A stretch of 64,000 bases of DNA from Xiphydria camelus (Eukaryota; Arthropoda; Insecta; Hymenoptera; Xiphydriidae). Where the stretch lies: assembly GCA_963678675.1 (NCBI GenBank), contig OY783201.1:20143769-20207768 (forward strand), written 5' to 3'. A program made the position numbers and the translations under genes. A model generated the notes under the pieces. The model was not told the origin of the DNA and ran no database searches. It worked only from the letters and a program-made list of their open reading frames with translations. Every line of letters begins with the position of its first letter. Position 1 is the stretch's first letter. Of the stretch, positions 9,308 to 21,287 are shown piece after piece.

Positions 9308-12292
9308 AATAGTATCTTATGTCACTGGGCGGAAATCCGAGGTTTTTTCAGGCTGTGTTTAATTAGGCCTTCGGCGAGAATCGTCCTCCCACCATACCTC
9401 GTGCTACGACCTAAACACAGTCTTAAAAATCCGAGAATTTCAGCCGAATGATATAATATACTATTTTTTCTCACGAATGCCCATTTCTCAAAACAAGACA
9501 AACAGAAGTATATACGGCTTATTTCACGTTGCGTTTATCAGTTTGGCAAAAGGACCCACTTCGGACTAAGCAATCTTTTAACAGTCTGCGGATTCCCGGT
9601 CGGTGTCACGCGGGAAAAACGCCTTCTTAAGCCCGCTACAGACTATGCGCGATGCGTGATGCGCGATGCGCGATGCGTGATTCGCGGCAGTTCGTTGTAG
9701 TTCGTAGCAATTCGTAAACAGAGCCATACAGACTATGCGCGATGCGTGATGCGCGATGCGCGGTGCGTGATTCGCGGCAGTTCGTTGTAGTTCGTAGCAA
9801 TTCTGCTTGCATTGTTTCAAAGTTACCAGTTCTAAAATTATTTACACACGAATACAATGCTAATTATGTATGTAGGTACATTATGTATGAAAAAGTGAAA
9901 AACATAATACTATGATTGAAATACATATTAAGGAGGATCGACTGTTTCTTTGGAGTCAAAAATGTGTTTGAAAAAAATGTTTTCACAGCAATCTGAAACG
10001 TTATGGAATAATAATTAAATGAATTATGAACCTATTTTATGCATCGTTCATGCCGAAAATCATTAGTAAATAAAATATTGGAAAATTTATGGCGGACTAT
10101 TAGAGCGTCAATGACTCCGGAATCGTTGTCAGAGGCTTTTTGTCCAACATTTTAAAGAAAAATAAAAAATTACAAATAATCTATAAAAACCTATAAAAAC
10201 AACTCATAGAGAATGCTGAGGACATAAAACAGTTATTCGATTGATAATTCAGCATCATGGATATATTATTATAGTTTAAACATTTTTTATTGTGCGTTGC
10301 AATTTTCATCGTATTCTTGGCAACGTTGTACTCCGCGATATTTTATATTGGCTGCAGTGACGCGAGCATGCAGCAAAGCCGGTATAAAGTCAAATTTTGT
10401 CGAAAAAGAAAAAGAGTTGTATAAGTAAAGGCATGATTTCGTTTCAACAATCATTCAACTTGGATAAAGATTTTAGGGACAATATTTTTTTTATCGTTCC
10501 GAATCTTTCAAATTTCGCGCTCAGTTTGAATAGACGCCAGGTAAGGTTCGGTCTTTCAGCTTTACAACTGTTTCGCTGCCGTGTTGCCAAGTCTCTCACC
10601 GTTAATATGGCGTGCTAATGGTTTGCGAAGTAAAAACGAATTTCATGATAATATTACGTTGCAACCATATAGAAAAAATCGCTGCAGAAATTTCGGTAAG
10701 GTTGGCACGCTAACATACGGTAAAATCTAATTTACTTATTTTTTACATAATCCTTAATATTTCATCTGTCAAATTACTAGTCTTTCAAAGTCTAAAGTTG
10801 GCGGAATGTGTGTTAAAGTCAGTGATAATATACCTTAGTACAATCGTCTCCCATAAGGCGATGTTATAAAAGTAGTCTACTTTAGAATAAAATAACGAAG
10901 AAACTAGACGGTCTATATTGCTCAAATTTTCGTATTAGTTGTGTAAAATATTCGTGTATATCATAAAAAAATTAGGGCTGTGTGTAAGTTGGTTTTCGTC
11001 TGATAGTCGAACCTCCTTAATAGTCTTCAAATTCTATTTCCATTGCTTCATCCTTATCGTAATTAATCACAATATCGCTTCCATTTTTTTACATCCATTT
11101 CAACGCACGAAAGTGTTGTTGGGTTCCGCCAATAATTGCACATGGAAGAATCGTCGTAATTTAGTGAAAATACTCTGCGTCAAGGATAAGCGGAAGTGAG
11201 ATTTACTGCAGCTTCGAAAGTTTTCACTATAGGAAAAAGACAAGAGTCCGCTTCGTAATAAAAAAAAAAAGACATTAGTGGAGGCATTCAGGGTGCGCAC
11301 CGAAGGGCACGGGTTCATATACATCGACTGTTTGGTTATTACATATTCGGAAAAAAACCCAGTAAGAACGTTTTTCCCCTTTCTCTGTACCTTCGAGAAA
11401 GAGCCATGAAATTGTCCCTTCCGGACAGGCAAAAATAACAATACAAAGTGTCGTGAATCTTCGATAAGTCTACCGCGAGCATTATGTTCCCACGGCGCCG
11501 ATCGGCCGGCCTACGACAAATCGTCGGCGGAATATTTTATTGTGATGTTTTCTCGAAAGTCAGAGCCGTCACTTTCAAAACAGAAACATAAACGAGCCTT
11601 GGACTCTGCCACCCGAAGGTGACCTGCGGAGGGTTATCTACAGCCCCTCAAACACCGGAAAATTCCTGCAAACAAAATAGCGCGCACAAAGAATGGACAA
11701 ATGAACTATGAACACAGCCCGTACTTCGGCGAAAGAGCAGTTGATGCGCAGCCTTTGATATTCGTCCATTTACCGCCTCCAAGAGCGAATCACTGCGCAT
11801 CACTGCGAACCACACGAACCATGTTGTTTACGAATCGATTTTTAACGAACAAGTCCCTACACACTATTCACGAACTGCCGCGAATCACGCATCGCGCATC
11901 GCGCATCACGCATCGCGCATAGTCTGTAGCGAGTTGGCCAAGAACGAATCACTGCGAATCACTGCGAATCACTGCGAACTACACGAATCATGTTGTTTAC
12001 GAATCGATTTTTAACGAATAAGTCCCTACACACTATGCACGAAATCACGCATCGCGCATCGCGCATCACGCATCGCGCATAGTCTGTAGCGGGCTTTACG
12101 GTCTAAAAATAGGCTAGAAAAGGCCTCGAAATGGGCATGAGTGAGGAAAAATAGTATATTATGTCATTCGGCTGAAATCCTCGGATTTTTAAGGCTGTGT
12201 TTAGGTCGTAGCACGAGGTATGGTGGGAGGACCTAATTAAACACAGTTTGAAAAAACCTCGGATTTCCGCCTAATGTCATAAGATACTATTC
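9308..12292. mobile_element. Palindromic MITE split by PIF-like copy A
   Basis: Arms at 9308-9490 and 12118-12292 are inverse complements over about 170 bp, starting AATAGTATCTTATG. Each arm is itself partly palindromic around TGTGTTTAATTAGG and CCTAAACACA. Without the 2.47-kb insertion at 9630-12095, the host element would be only about 0.5 kb. The inner loop segment 9491-9626 looks unique. Confidence 0.7.
9630..12095 (+). mobile_element. PIF/Harbinger-like non-autonomous element, copy A
   Basis: The ends AGCCCGCTACAGACTATGCG and its inverse complement are flanked by TTA at 9627-9629 and 12096-12098, the target duplication expected of PIF/Harbinger. Subterminal zones carry many tandem variants of GCGCGATGCGTGAT on the left, and of CGAATCACTG plus GCGATGCGTGAT on the right, which could be transposase-binding arrays. 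No transposase or MADF gene is recognisable in 2.47 kb. It is inserted in a palindromic MITE. Copy B lies 450 bp away in opposite orientation. Confidence 0.75.
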
Positions 12293-12546
12293 TGCATCCT
12301 TGTATACTTAACCAGCCGAGTTCAAGTCTATAAGGGCTGATGGAGACATCACGGGTTAGTCCATGAATGTACCTTACTCCTTTGTTGAGAGAGAGAGACA
12401 ATCTATCGCATATCAACACGCGCAGAGAAAATAGTGGGGAAATGATCCCCGACGCTCATCGGTCGAACGTTCAGGGGAAACAAAAGTGGCAGAGTGATAA
12501 AGTTAGGAGGACAGCACTGCATTCCAAATTTAACACTACCGTCTTA

Positions 12547-14989
12547 AGCCCGCTACAGACTATGCGCGATGCGTGATGCGCGATGCGTGATTTCGTGCAT
12601 AGTGTGTAGGGACTTATTCGTTAAAAATCGATTCGTAAACAACATGATTCGTGTGGTTCGCAGTGATTCGCAGTGGTTCGCAGTGGTTCGTTCTTGGCCA
12701 ACTCGCTACAGACTATGCGCGATGCGTGATGCGCGATGCGCGATGCGTGAATCGCGGCAGTTCGTGAATAGTGTGTAGGGACTTGTTCGTTAAAAATCGA
12801 TTCGTAAACAGCATGGTTCGTGTGGTTCGCAGTGATGCGCAGTGATTCGCTCTTGGAGGCGGTAAATGGACGAATATCAAAGGCTGCGCATCAACCGCTG
12901 TTTCTCGCCGAAGTACGGGCTGTGGTCATAGTTAATTTGTCCATTCTTTGTGCGCGCTATTTAGTTTACAGGAATTTTCCGGTGGTTGAGGGGCTGTAGG
13001 TAACCCTCCGCAAGTCACCTTCGGATGGCAGAGTCCGAGGCTCGTTTATGTTTCTGTTTTGAAAGTGACGGCTCTGACTTTCGAGAAAACATCACAATAA
13101 AATAATTCGCCGATGATTTGTCGTAGGCCGGCCGATCGGCGCCGTGGGAACATAATGCTCGCGGTAGACATATCGAAGATTCACGAAACACTTTGTATTG
13201 TTATTTTTGCCTGTCCGGAAGGGACAATTTCATGGCTCTTTCTCGAAAGTACAGAGAAAGGGGAAAAACGTTCTTACTGGTTTTTTTTTTCCGAACATGT
13301 GATAACCAAACAGTCGATGTATATGAACTCGTGCCCTTCGGTGCGCACCCTGAATGCCTCCACCGATATCTTTTTTTTTATTATGGAGCAGACTCCTACG
13401 CCAAAACACCCCTTTCAAGGACCCTTGTCTTTTTCCTATAGTGAAAACTTTCGAAGCTGTAAATCTCACTTCGTGCATTGAAATGGATGTAAAAAATGGA
13501 AGCGATATTGTGATTAATTACGATAAGGATGAAGCAATGGAAACAGAATTTGAAGACTATTAAGGAGGTTCGATTATCAGACGAAAACCAATTTACAGCC
13601 CTAATTTTTTATATGATATACACGAATATTTTACACAACTAATACGAAAATTTGAGCAATGTAGACCGTCTATAGACTATAGTTTCTTCGTTATTTTATT
13701 CTAAAGTTGACCACTTTTAACATATCGCCTTATGGGAGACGATTGTACTAAGGTATATTATCACTGACTTTAACACACATTCCGCCAACTTTAGACTTTG
13801 AAAGACTAGTAATTTGACAGATGAAATATTAAGGATTATGTAAAAAATAAGTAAATTAGATTTTACCGTATGTTAGCGTGCCAACCTTACCGAAATTTCT
13901 GCAGCAATTTTTTCTATATGGTTGCAACGTAATATTATCATGAAATTCGTTTTTACTTCGCAAACCATTAGCACGCCGTATTAACGGCGAGAGACTTGGC
14001 AACACGGCAGCGAAACAGTTGTAAAGCTGAAAGACCGAACCTTACCTGGCGTCTATTCAAACTGAGCGCGAAATTTGAAAGATTCGGAACGATAAAAAAA
14101 TATTGTCCCTAAAATCTCTTTATCCAAGTTGAATGATTGTTGAAACGAAATCATGTCTTTACTTATACAACTCTTTTTCTTTTTTGACAAAATTTGCCTT
14201 TATACCGGCTTTGCTGCATGCTCGCGTCATCCGCCATAGCTGGCCACTGTAGTTCACGCGTCACTGCAGCCAATATAAAATATCGCGGAGTACAACGTTG
14301 CCAAGAATACAATGAAAATTGCAATGCACAATAAAAAATGTTTAAACTATAATCATATATCCATGATACTAAATTATCAATCGAATAACTGTTTTATGTC
14401 TTCAGCATTCTCTTTGAGTTGTTTTTATAGGTTTTTATAGATTATTTGTAATTTTGTATTTTTCTTTAAAATGTTGGACAAAAAGCCTCTGACGACGATT
14501 CCGGAGTCATTGACGCTCTAATAGTTCGCCATAAATTTTCCAGTATTTTATTTACTAATAATTTTCGGCATGAGCGATGCATAAAATGGGTTCATAATTC
14601 ATTTAATTATTATTCCATAACGTTTCAGATCGCTGTGAAAACATTTGTTTCAAACACATTTTTGACTCCAAAGAAACAGTCGATCCTCCTTAATATGTAT
14701 TTCAATCATAGTATTATGTTTTTCATTTTTTCATACATAATGTACATACATAATTAGCATTGTATTCGTGGGTAGATAATTTTAGAACTGTGGTAACTTT
14801 GAAACAATGCAAGCAGAATTGCTACGAACTGCAACGAACTGCCGCGAATCACGCACCGCGCATCGCGCATCACGCATCGCGCATAGTCTGTATGGCTCTG
14901 TTTACGAATTGCTACGAACTACAACGAACTGCCGCGAACCACGCATCGCGCATCGCGCATCACGCATCGCGCATAGTCTGTAGCGGGCT
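12547..14989 (-). mobile_element. PIF/Harbinger-like non-autonomous element, copy B
   Basis: Same family as 9630-12095 in inverse orientation, with TTA at 12544-12546 and 14990-14992 and the same TIR start AGCCCGCTACAGAC. The two copies align along most of their length. B lacks about 75 bp present in A around 11115-11190. Short open frames in it (for example 13113-13481 and 13354-13563) match no protein I know and are not conserved intact in A. Confidence 0.75.
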
Positions 14990-15169
14990 TTAGAAACACC
15001 GTAGAACGCGCGACCATCCAGTAGGTAGTTCTAGTGTTTTAGGACAGACAGAGTGGCCGGTGAACTAGTGTTTTCAAATTCAAGGATTTTTTCAGGATCT
15101 CCAGGTTATGAATTAAAATTTGTTCAATGTTTCATAAAGACTAAATATTGCATTTTGCTAAAAAAGAAA

Positions 15170-15310
15170 GCAGGTGAGTGCTTAAGACCAAAGATGAAAG
15201 TGAAACTTCTTGGCGCAGTCGTATAGTAGAAAGCAAAATTTTATTCTGCTTCCAGTGTTTATATTCACTTAACTTCCAACATCTTTAGCTTCACTTATAA
15301 AATAAACATT
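15170..15310. repeat. Dispersed repeat, partner at 25150-25310
   Basis: The segment containing GAAAGTGAAACTTCTTGGCG, TTTTATTCTGCTTCCAG and TTAACTTCCAACATCTTTAG recurs as its inverse complement at about 25150-25310. The two copies are diverged by a few percent to tens of percent by eye. It is non-coding, probably part of an old dispersed element whose ends I could not define. Confidence 0.6.
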
Positions 15311-15840
15311 TCAAATTTTATAATGAAATCTTGGCAAGAAGTTTCAAACCCCTTTCGAAAAAATGTCACAATTTCTCATAGAAAACTTGTAAAAATCCCA
15401 TAGAATCCTCATAGGAATTTTATGTGCTTTTGACATAGCAATTTCAAATACCCACTACATAGAAATTGGAGAGGGATAAATAGAAATGTATTAGATTGTA
15501 TGTGTATCTGTAGAAATGAATAAATTTTTGCAAGGTTCTATTAGTACTCGTAATTACAAATAAAATAGCGTGTACAAGTCTTTATTATCTTCATGCGATT
15601 TTACTTGTTTCTGCGGATACATATCAAATTTGGTAAATCCCAGTTTATCATTTCACATACAAATAGAATCCTATTCAGCCTTCCTGAAATTTTGTAGTGG
15701 ATATCTGGAATTGTTTTGTCAAAAGCACATTGAATTACCATAGAAATTGTCTGTAGGAATTTGTGGGATCTTTTCAATAGGGATGGTAAACCCATTTAAA
15801 TGAACTCATATCTCAACACATACAGAAGTGGCTATAAACT

Positions 15841-17662
15841 TTAGGACAGTCACTAAATTAATTTCCATTTTTTAAATCCGTTATTGAACTTGACTAAACT
15901 TGATAGATTTAGAGTTTATCGAAAAATACGAAACTTCTTTTTGTGAAATTAATTGAACTATTATTGAAGGTGATGAATAAGCACCCTACAGTTTACTGCT
16001 CGAAACAAACTTTTAAGTGAAGCGATACAATAAAAGCTTTGATACAAAAGTTGTTTAACTTCTTGAACCAAAAAACTTTGATTTGAAAATTTTGTTTATA
16101 TCTCGCTTCGCTCGTAAAATAATTTGAATGAACCGATCTCTAGATAATTGTAGAAGATAGTTTCAAGTAGGTATGTCGAGTTTTAGAGAATACAAAATAC
16201 CTTACGAGCGAAGCGAGATATAAGAAAACCTTTTAAGAGTTAGGATAGTTTTATTTCCGTATAGTTTGTACAAAAAAAACCTTTTACAGAATAGCTCTTC
16301 CCTCCTCTCACTATTTAAAAAATTATCGTACGGTCTATATATAAGCTTCTATTTTAAACCTAAAGTTAGTTAAATGTTCATTCCCTCTCTGCTTAGCCTT
16401 TCGAATTCCCTGGAGTACCTACACATCGCCTTCTCCACCTTCCCCTTTAGGCACTCCGGACAGCCCCCCACCTTCTTCGCTCCCTCTCCATTTGTCCATT
16501 TCTTCTACCCAATTCTTGTCTATCTTTTCCCTTGCTTTTTCACACACCCATATGTGGTCTAATGTCTCATCCTTTTCCGCGCATACCCTACATTCTTTGC
16601 TCTTGAACCCCTTTTTTCCCTCCTTTCCCAAATTCCCGCACCTCAATCTGGCCCACTGCTCCTTGTCCTCCTCTCTCACTTCTCTATCCTCCCAGTATCC
16701 CTTTCCCATAAACCCTTCTTTCCATTCCTTGAACAGTTTGCAGTACCCCGATCTATCTACTCCTGCCCAATCCTTCTGTGTATCTCTTGTTCTGTCTTTA
16801 CTCTCATTCCCTCTTCCATTCTTTTCCTTATCTCCTCCCTTTCCCTCTCGTTTTGTATCATGCCTAGCGTTTCCCCATCTCCAGTTTCCTTGAAGGAGCT
16901 TTCCACCTCCCTTCCCCACCTTGATGGATTCCCGTTCCTCAACGCCCTTAGTTCTTCCTTTAGGCATATTTTTGGCCGTCTGTCTTGCCCCATATCCAGA
17001 ATCTCTAGCACATACGCCCAAGCCCTTCTTCTTGTTTCCAGTTCCAAACTTCTTCTCCCTGTCTTTAGTCTCCAGATGTACCCGGGTGTGTTCTGGCTCA
17101 GTCCTGTCGCCATTTTTACGAACCTGCTCTGCACCCTCTCGATCTCTTCCCGCCTTCTTAATCCCCAGATTTCAAGTCCATACAGACACCCTGTTTTGGC
17201 CAGCGTATCCATCAAATACATTCTCTTCTTCAGCCCCCCTATCTTCGCCCTCCTAAAGATTCCCCAGGCCATGTTCGCCGCCTTTTGTGCTTTCCCCGCC
17301 ATCTTCTTGATATGTAAGCTATATCAATTCCCCAATGTGAACCAGAACCCTAAGTACTTGAAGCTTCCTATTACTCCCACCTCTCTTCCCATAATTTCCC
17401 ATTTTAAGAAAACCTTTTAAATAAGTTATTTTGTTTAAGAGACTGAATAATTTTTGTATCAAAGCTTTTATCGTATCTCGCTTCGTTTATAAGTTTATTT
17501 CGGGCGGTAGACTTTGTGTGGCTGATTTACCACCTTTAATAACAGTTAAATTAATTCCACAAAGAGAGATTTCGTATCTTTTGATAAACTGTAAATCTAG
17601 TGAGTTTCGTCAAGTTCGACAACGGATTTTAAAACTGGGAATTAATTTAGTTTACGGTCGCC
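15841..17662. repeat. Inverted repeat flanking a LINE fragment
   Basis: Sequence at about 15841-16060 (including TACAATAAAAGCTTTGATAC) is repeated in inverse, diverged form at about 17440-17662. The motif TATCTCGCTTCGCTCGTAA also recurs in both orientations near 16095, 16205 and 17470. The arms bracket the LINE fragment at 16419-17420, so the LINE probably landed in the loop of a foldback element. Confidence 0.5.
16419..17420 (-). pseudogene. Non-LTR retrotransposon ORF2, C-terminal fragment
   Basis: On the - strand the frame reads FKYLGFWFTLGN, an in-frame TGA near 17313, then KKRMYLMDTLAKTGCLYGLE, RVQSRFVKMATGL and TPGYIW. After a one-frame change near 16790 it continues to the terminal knuckle CRVCAEKDETLDHIWVC. 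In insect LINEs this is the region after the reverse transcriptase core. The catalytic RT and endonuclease domains are missing, so this is a 5'-truncated, dead copy. The apparent + strand frames here are antisense shadows rich in Ser/Pro/Phe. A second fragment of this type is at 22233-22599. Confidence 0.75.
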
Positions 17663-17925
17663 ACTATTGGTATTAGCAAAAATCAGTTCAGTAGATTTAT
17701 TAAATAATCTGATATGTAAGGCGAACTGATGATGTCATGACGAAACTATTCTTAAGAAAGCAGCGCGTAGGGTCCGCTCTCAAATATCGTATAAATGTTT
17801 ATATGAAACGATATACACCTAGAGAGAGAGAGAGAAAGAACTAAGGACCAAGTGCATTAGAAATCTTTCTTTGTGCGTCAGTCTCTCGGAGCTCTCCTAA
17901 GAGTAAAGACGTTAGTCGCGTTTGA
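17663..17925. other. Spacer with (AG)n tract
   Basis: AT-rich spacer with an AGAGAGAG run near 17821-17838. No gene is seen. Confidence 0.6.
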
Positions 17926-18885
17926 TTAACACTAGGATGCACGACGGTGGTCTGTCAGTCCACGCAAAAGTCATAAATGCTTGTAATTCTTTAAATATAT
18001 TTTATTACATATTGCTGTTCTAGGTACCTTTCAAGAACCTAAAGGGTCGTTATTTGCAATATCTACATGTTGACAAAATTTTACTACTTGGGTGTAATTC
18101 ACGCTTTTGTCCTGATAGACCACCGTCGTCGGAATGTGTAATTTTATTTGTATGGTAGCAAGTGGTTCCATCTAAAGAATATCTAATAAACCCAATTCCG
18201 AAATTGCTAAACAACGAAGAATAATTGTGAAAAGTTTGGGAAAGGAATTGGTAAAAGACCAAATATCTTCAAGAGCCACCTCAACGGGACTACAAACATA
18301 TATTCGCAACGCGGTTGCTAGACACTCTGGAACCAGAGTTCAAAACCAACCTGATCCCATACCTAACAAAAGAGGTCACGGCAAATACTGCAAAAGGCAT
18401 AAAACCCGCTATTTTTGTAAATTCTAACAAATGTTGGCTCTGCATGGAGCATATTTTAGCCTGCTGTGAGGAATGCATAGAGCAGCGCAGCCAATAAATC
18501 AGGTCAATGTTTAAGCCGCTTTAGTTTATGCGCGTATGATTTTTCACCTAAGTTTTTGCTATTTTTTGTAATGCTGGAACTATATTTTTGAAAAACTAAT
18601 GTTTATTTTTAGAATTATAATGATTTTCTATGTTTTTGTAACACTTGAAAATAAAGGTTCCCAAAAGTATACTTTTGTTGTACTGTGTATCTTTATTGTA
18701 AATTGTAAAATGAAAATTCATTGGTATAAAAATAAATAAATAAAACCAATCAAATACACAAATAAAAACTAAATTTTTGCCGATTTTAACAGATAAAGGC
18801 AAAAAAACGTACGCAATATTTGGTCCTAATAGACCACCGTCGTGCACTCTAGTAACTTTTAATAGGTCGTGCATCGTAGTGTTAA
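17926..18885 (+). mobile_element. piggyBac deletion derivative
   Basis: TTAA at 17926-17929 and 18882-18885 flank inverted ends CACTAGGATGCACGACGG and its near-complement (one mismatch in the first 15), as expected for piggyBac. The subterminal motif AGACCACCGTCGT occurs near both ends and again at 18117. About 960 bp remain, containing only the 3' end of a transposase gene. Confidence 0.85.
18222..18497 (+). pseudogene. piggyBac transposase C-terminal remnant
   Basis: A readable LGKELVKDQISSRA segment leads to a cysteine-rich C-terminal domain split over two frames: HKTRYFCKF in one frame, then CWLCMEHILACCEECIEQ in the next. In piggyBac this RING-like zinc domain binds the transposon ends. 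The catalytic aspartates are lost with the deleted region. Confidence 0.75.
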
Positions 18886-18969
18886 TAAAATTATCACTTC
18901 CACTCAACCACAGTGTTTTATTTAATTCATTCCATATCACCTGGCTTTCGTAATAATCAACGGCCACTG

Positions 18970-19186
18970 TACACCCGTGCTCACGGAATCTGTCGCTGGT
19001 GACTTTTTTTAAATGTTATTTTTAAACGTACTAACCAATGATTAATCAATCCTCGTGCTTTCATTAACGAGAGTAGACGTCACCGTAGCTAATGAGGGCA
19101 TGAGAATTAATTGTTCACTGGTTAGTACGTTTAAAAATAAGGTTTAAAAAAAGTCACCAGCGACAGATTCCGTGAGCACGGGTGTA
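18970..19186. repeat. 217-bp palindromic MITE
   Basis: The arms start CACCCGTGCTCACGGAATC next to TA and end in the inverse complement next to TA. The arms are about 80 bp with few mismatches. This fits a Tc1/mariner-type MITE. No ORF. Confidence 0.75.
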
Positions 19187-20000
19187 TGTAACATTCGTTT
19201 GTCTTTGCTATTTCAACTTGAAAGGAAACATACTTTTTCTAATTATTTGTGAAAAAATTTAAATCACCTATCTTACAAAGCACTAAAAATGCTCTCTATT
19301 GAGACCAAAAATTTACCTCATTTGAGCATTATAAAGGGGTAAGAAAAAGTGGTCTAATGGTGTTTGTAAAGAATTCGGTAGTTTTGAGGAAATAATATCG
19401 AAAGAAAATGATTGAGATTTATAATCGAAATAAGCTATTTTCATAAGAACACATTGAAATTGTGAGGTATAGAAGATAACAAATTAAATCACTCCTTAAT
19501 GAACAAATAAATACCTTAACAAACCTATTCTCACACTACACTTCTCTTCTCTCCAACTGCTTGTTACGTGCCATCATAAGAATTTACAGAATCTAGACAC
19601 TCTCTCTCTCTCTCTCTCTCTCTGATAATATAATCATCTCAACATTGAGAATTGATATAAATTGTTACAGCATTTTAGTGGCGAGAAGGAATCATGAAAT
19701 TATTTAACATATCAAAAGACGAATTTTAAAAATAATGACTTATAAAACTGAAAATAATTTTCTATTGACTTGATAAAAAAATTACCAATCATTTAAAAAA
19801 TGACCAAGTTGGAGCCCTGGAAATTTTGCAATGTGAAATGACTGCAGTGGCGAGATAAAAATTCTTCCGATTCGTTGACGACTCGATACAGTGAAAGGAT
19901 CGACATACACCGACAGAGGAGCTTAAATTAATTTCCCACATGACAAAATAGTGGAAACTCAAATGAGGTAGCAAATGTAGTCACCCTAAAAGTTTAGAAA
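19187..20000. other. Spacer with (TC)n microsatellite at 19602-19622
   Basis: AT-rich sequence with a CTCTCTCT run. No gene or element boundary is recognised. Confidence 0.6.
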
Positions 20001-21287
20001 AAAGTCCCGTCCTTCGATTGTGAGAAGAGCGATCAGTAGATAAGCCCGGGGAAGGGATTTCAAGGCCAAAGCCGTCGTGATTATTATTCCACTCGCGAAG
20101 CCTCCAGACGGATAAGCAGTTAGTTATTTTTACTTTGAAGAATTAAGTCACGCGTATCCGGTCGAACGTACGTATCATGCGTTACGTTCCATTAACAGGA
20201 CGAGAACGTCGTCGCATATATGCTAGAAATTAAGATAACGCTGCGTTGGTTCGCGACTTATCTACGGGCATAGCAGACGACGCTGCGGAGCAATTTTGAT
20301 AAAAATCGAATCGATCGCTCCATTCGCAGAAATGCCAGCTGAAAAACTCATAGGTCAACGTCGCACGGCTAATTTTTTTTTTGTAAAAAGCGACCGTTTT
20401 CATACCGGGTCGATGATCTCGATCGGCGCTTGTCAACCCCGATGTAGGTACGTGCCGCGATTATCGGCGAGACGGTATTGACAGCTCTCGACGCCGCGGC
20501 TGTGCACGCACCATTCCAATCGGCTCTCATTTGTCCCACTTCCAAATGCATCGGGACCCGGTCGTGTCGCGAATTCGCATCGCTCTTCTCGTTCGCCAAC
20601 TCTGGTGTCGCGCGGAATCGGAGGAAAACGCGCTTTTTCCCCGTGGAGATGACCAGAGCTCGCAGTCGGGTGTTTCTCTTACGTTGCCTTTCCGCGATAA
20701 TTTATTGATCGTAGCGCGTATCTCTCGCTCGCCGCGTTGCGAACCCGAAACTAAATGCGGAGATATTCGAACCGCGGTATACATACACGACGAGGCGAGA
20801 GCTCGGAATGTGTGTAGATATTATCGCACTGGTACTTCGCATCGTCCGGCGAATCGCTACGGCTTCTTTGTTTTCCGAAGAACGCACGGTTCGAAAATAA
20901 CTCGTGAAACGTGTTTCTCGCGTGACAGTGGTGGGTCGAGTTTTGTGTATTTACCATAGGATCGCGCAGACAGCGGATTGTGGTACGAAATGTTCACGCG
21001 GTGGCGCTGTCATCGCGAAGCAGTCAGTAAAGTAGGTGCGCTTCTGTCGGAGTCGTCGATTGGTGGATAGTCGACGACGACCCACCGACAACCAATGGAC
21101 GGTAGGATTTCCATCTGACGTACGATATTCCGGACGCTTATTGGTTGCTGCTCGACGAAACGCCTGTAGATAGCGTCTTGGTCTCTGCAAACCTCTCTTT
21201 TACAACAGCCCGTGGCATTTGTAAATGGTTGTAAATGGTGTGCATTGTTTCGCATGGGTTTGCAAATGTCACATAATTCCGCGAAAC
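20000..21287 (+). promoter_or_regulatory. CpG-rich Cdk9 upstream region (putative promoter and 5' UTR)
   Basis: The kilobase before the Cdk9 start codon is much richer in CG dinucleotides than the surroundings and has several long but domain-free open frames on both strands, typical of CpG-rich leader DNA. No TATA box or initiator could be placed with confidence. The start ATG at 21288 has A at -3 (GCGAAACATG). Assignment as promoter and leader is by position and composition only. Confidence 0.5.

Noticed and set aside
10397..11441. Frames in PIF-like copy A as a transposase
   Set aside because: No DDE or MADF motifs, and the frames are not kept in the inverse copy B.
16492..17420. Ser/Pro/Phe-rich + strand frames of 133-186 residues
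   Set aside because: Antisense of the LINE ORF2 fragment; composition follows from its Lys/Glu/Arg-rich coding strand.
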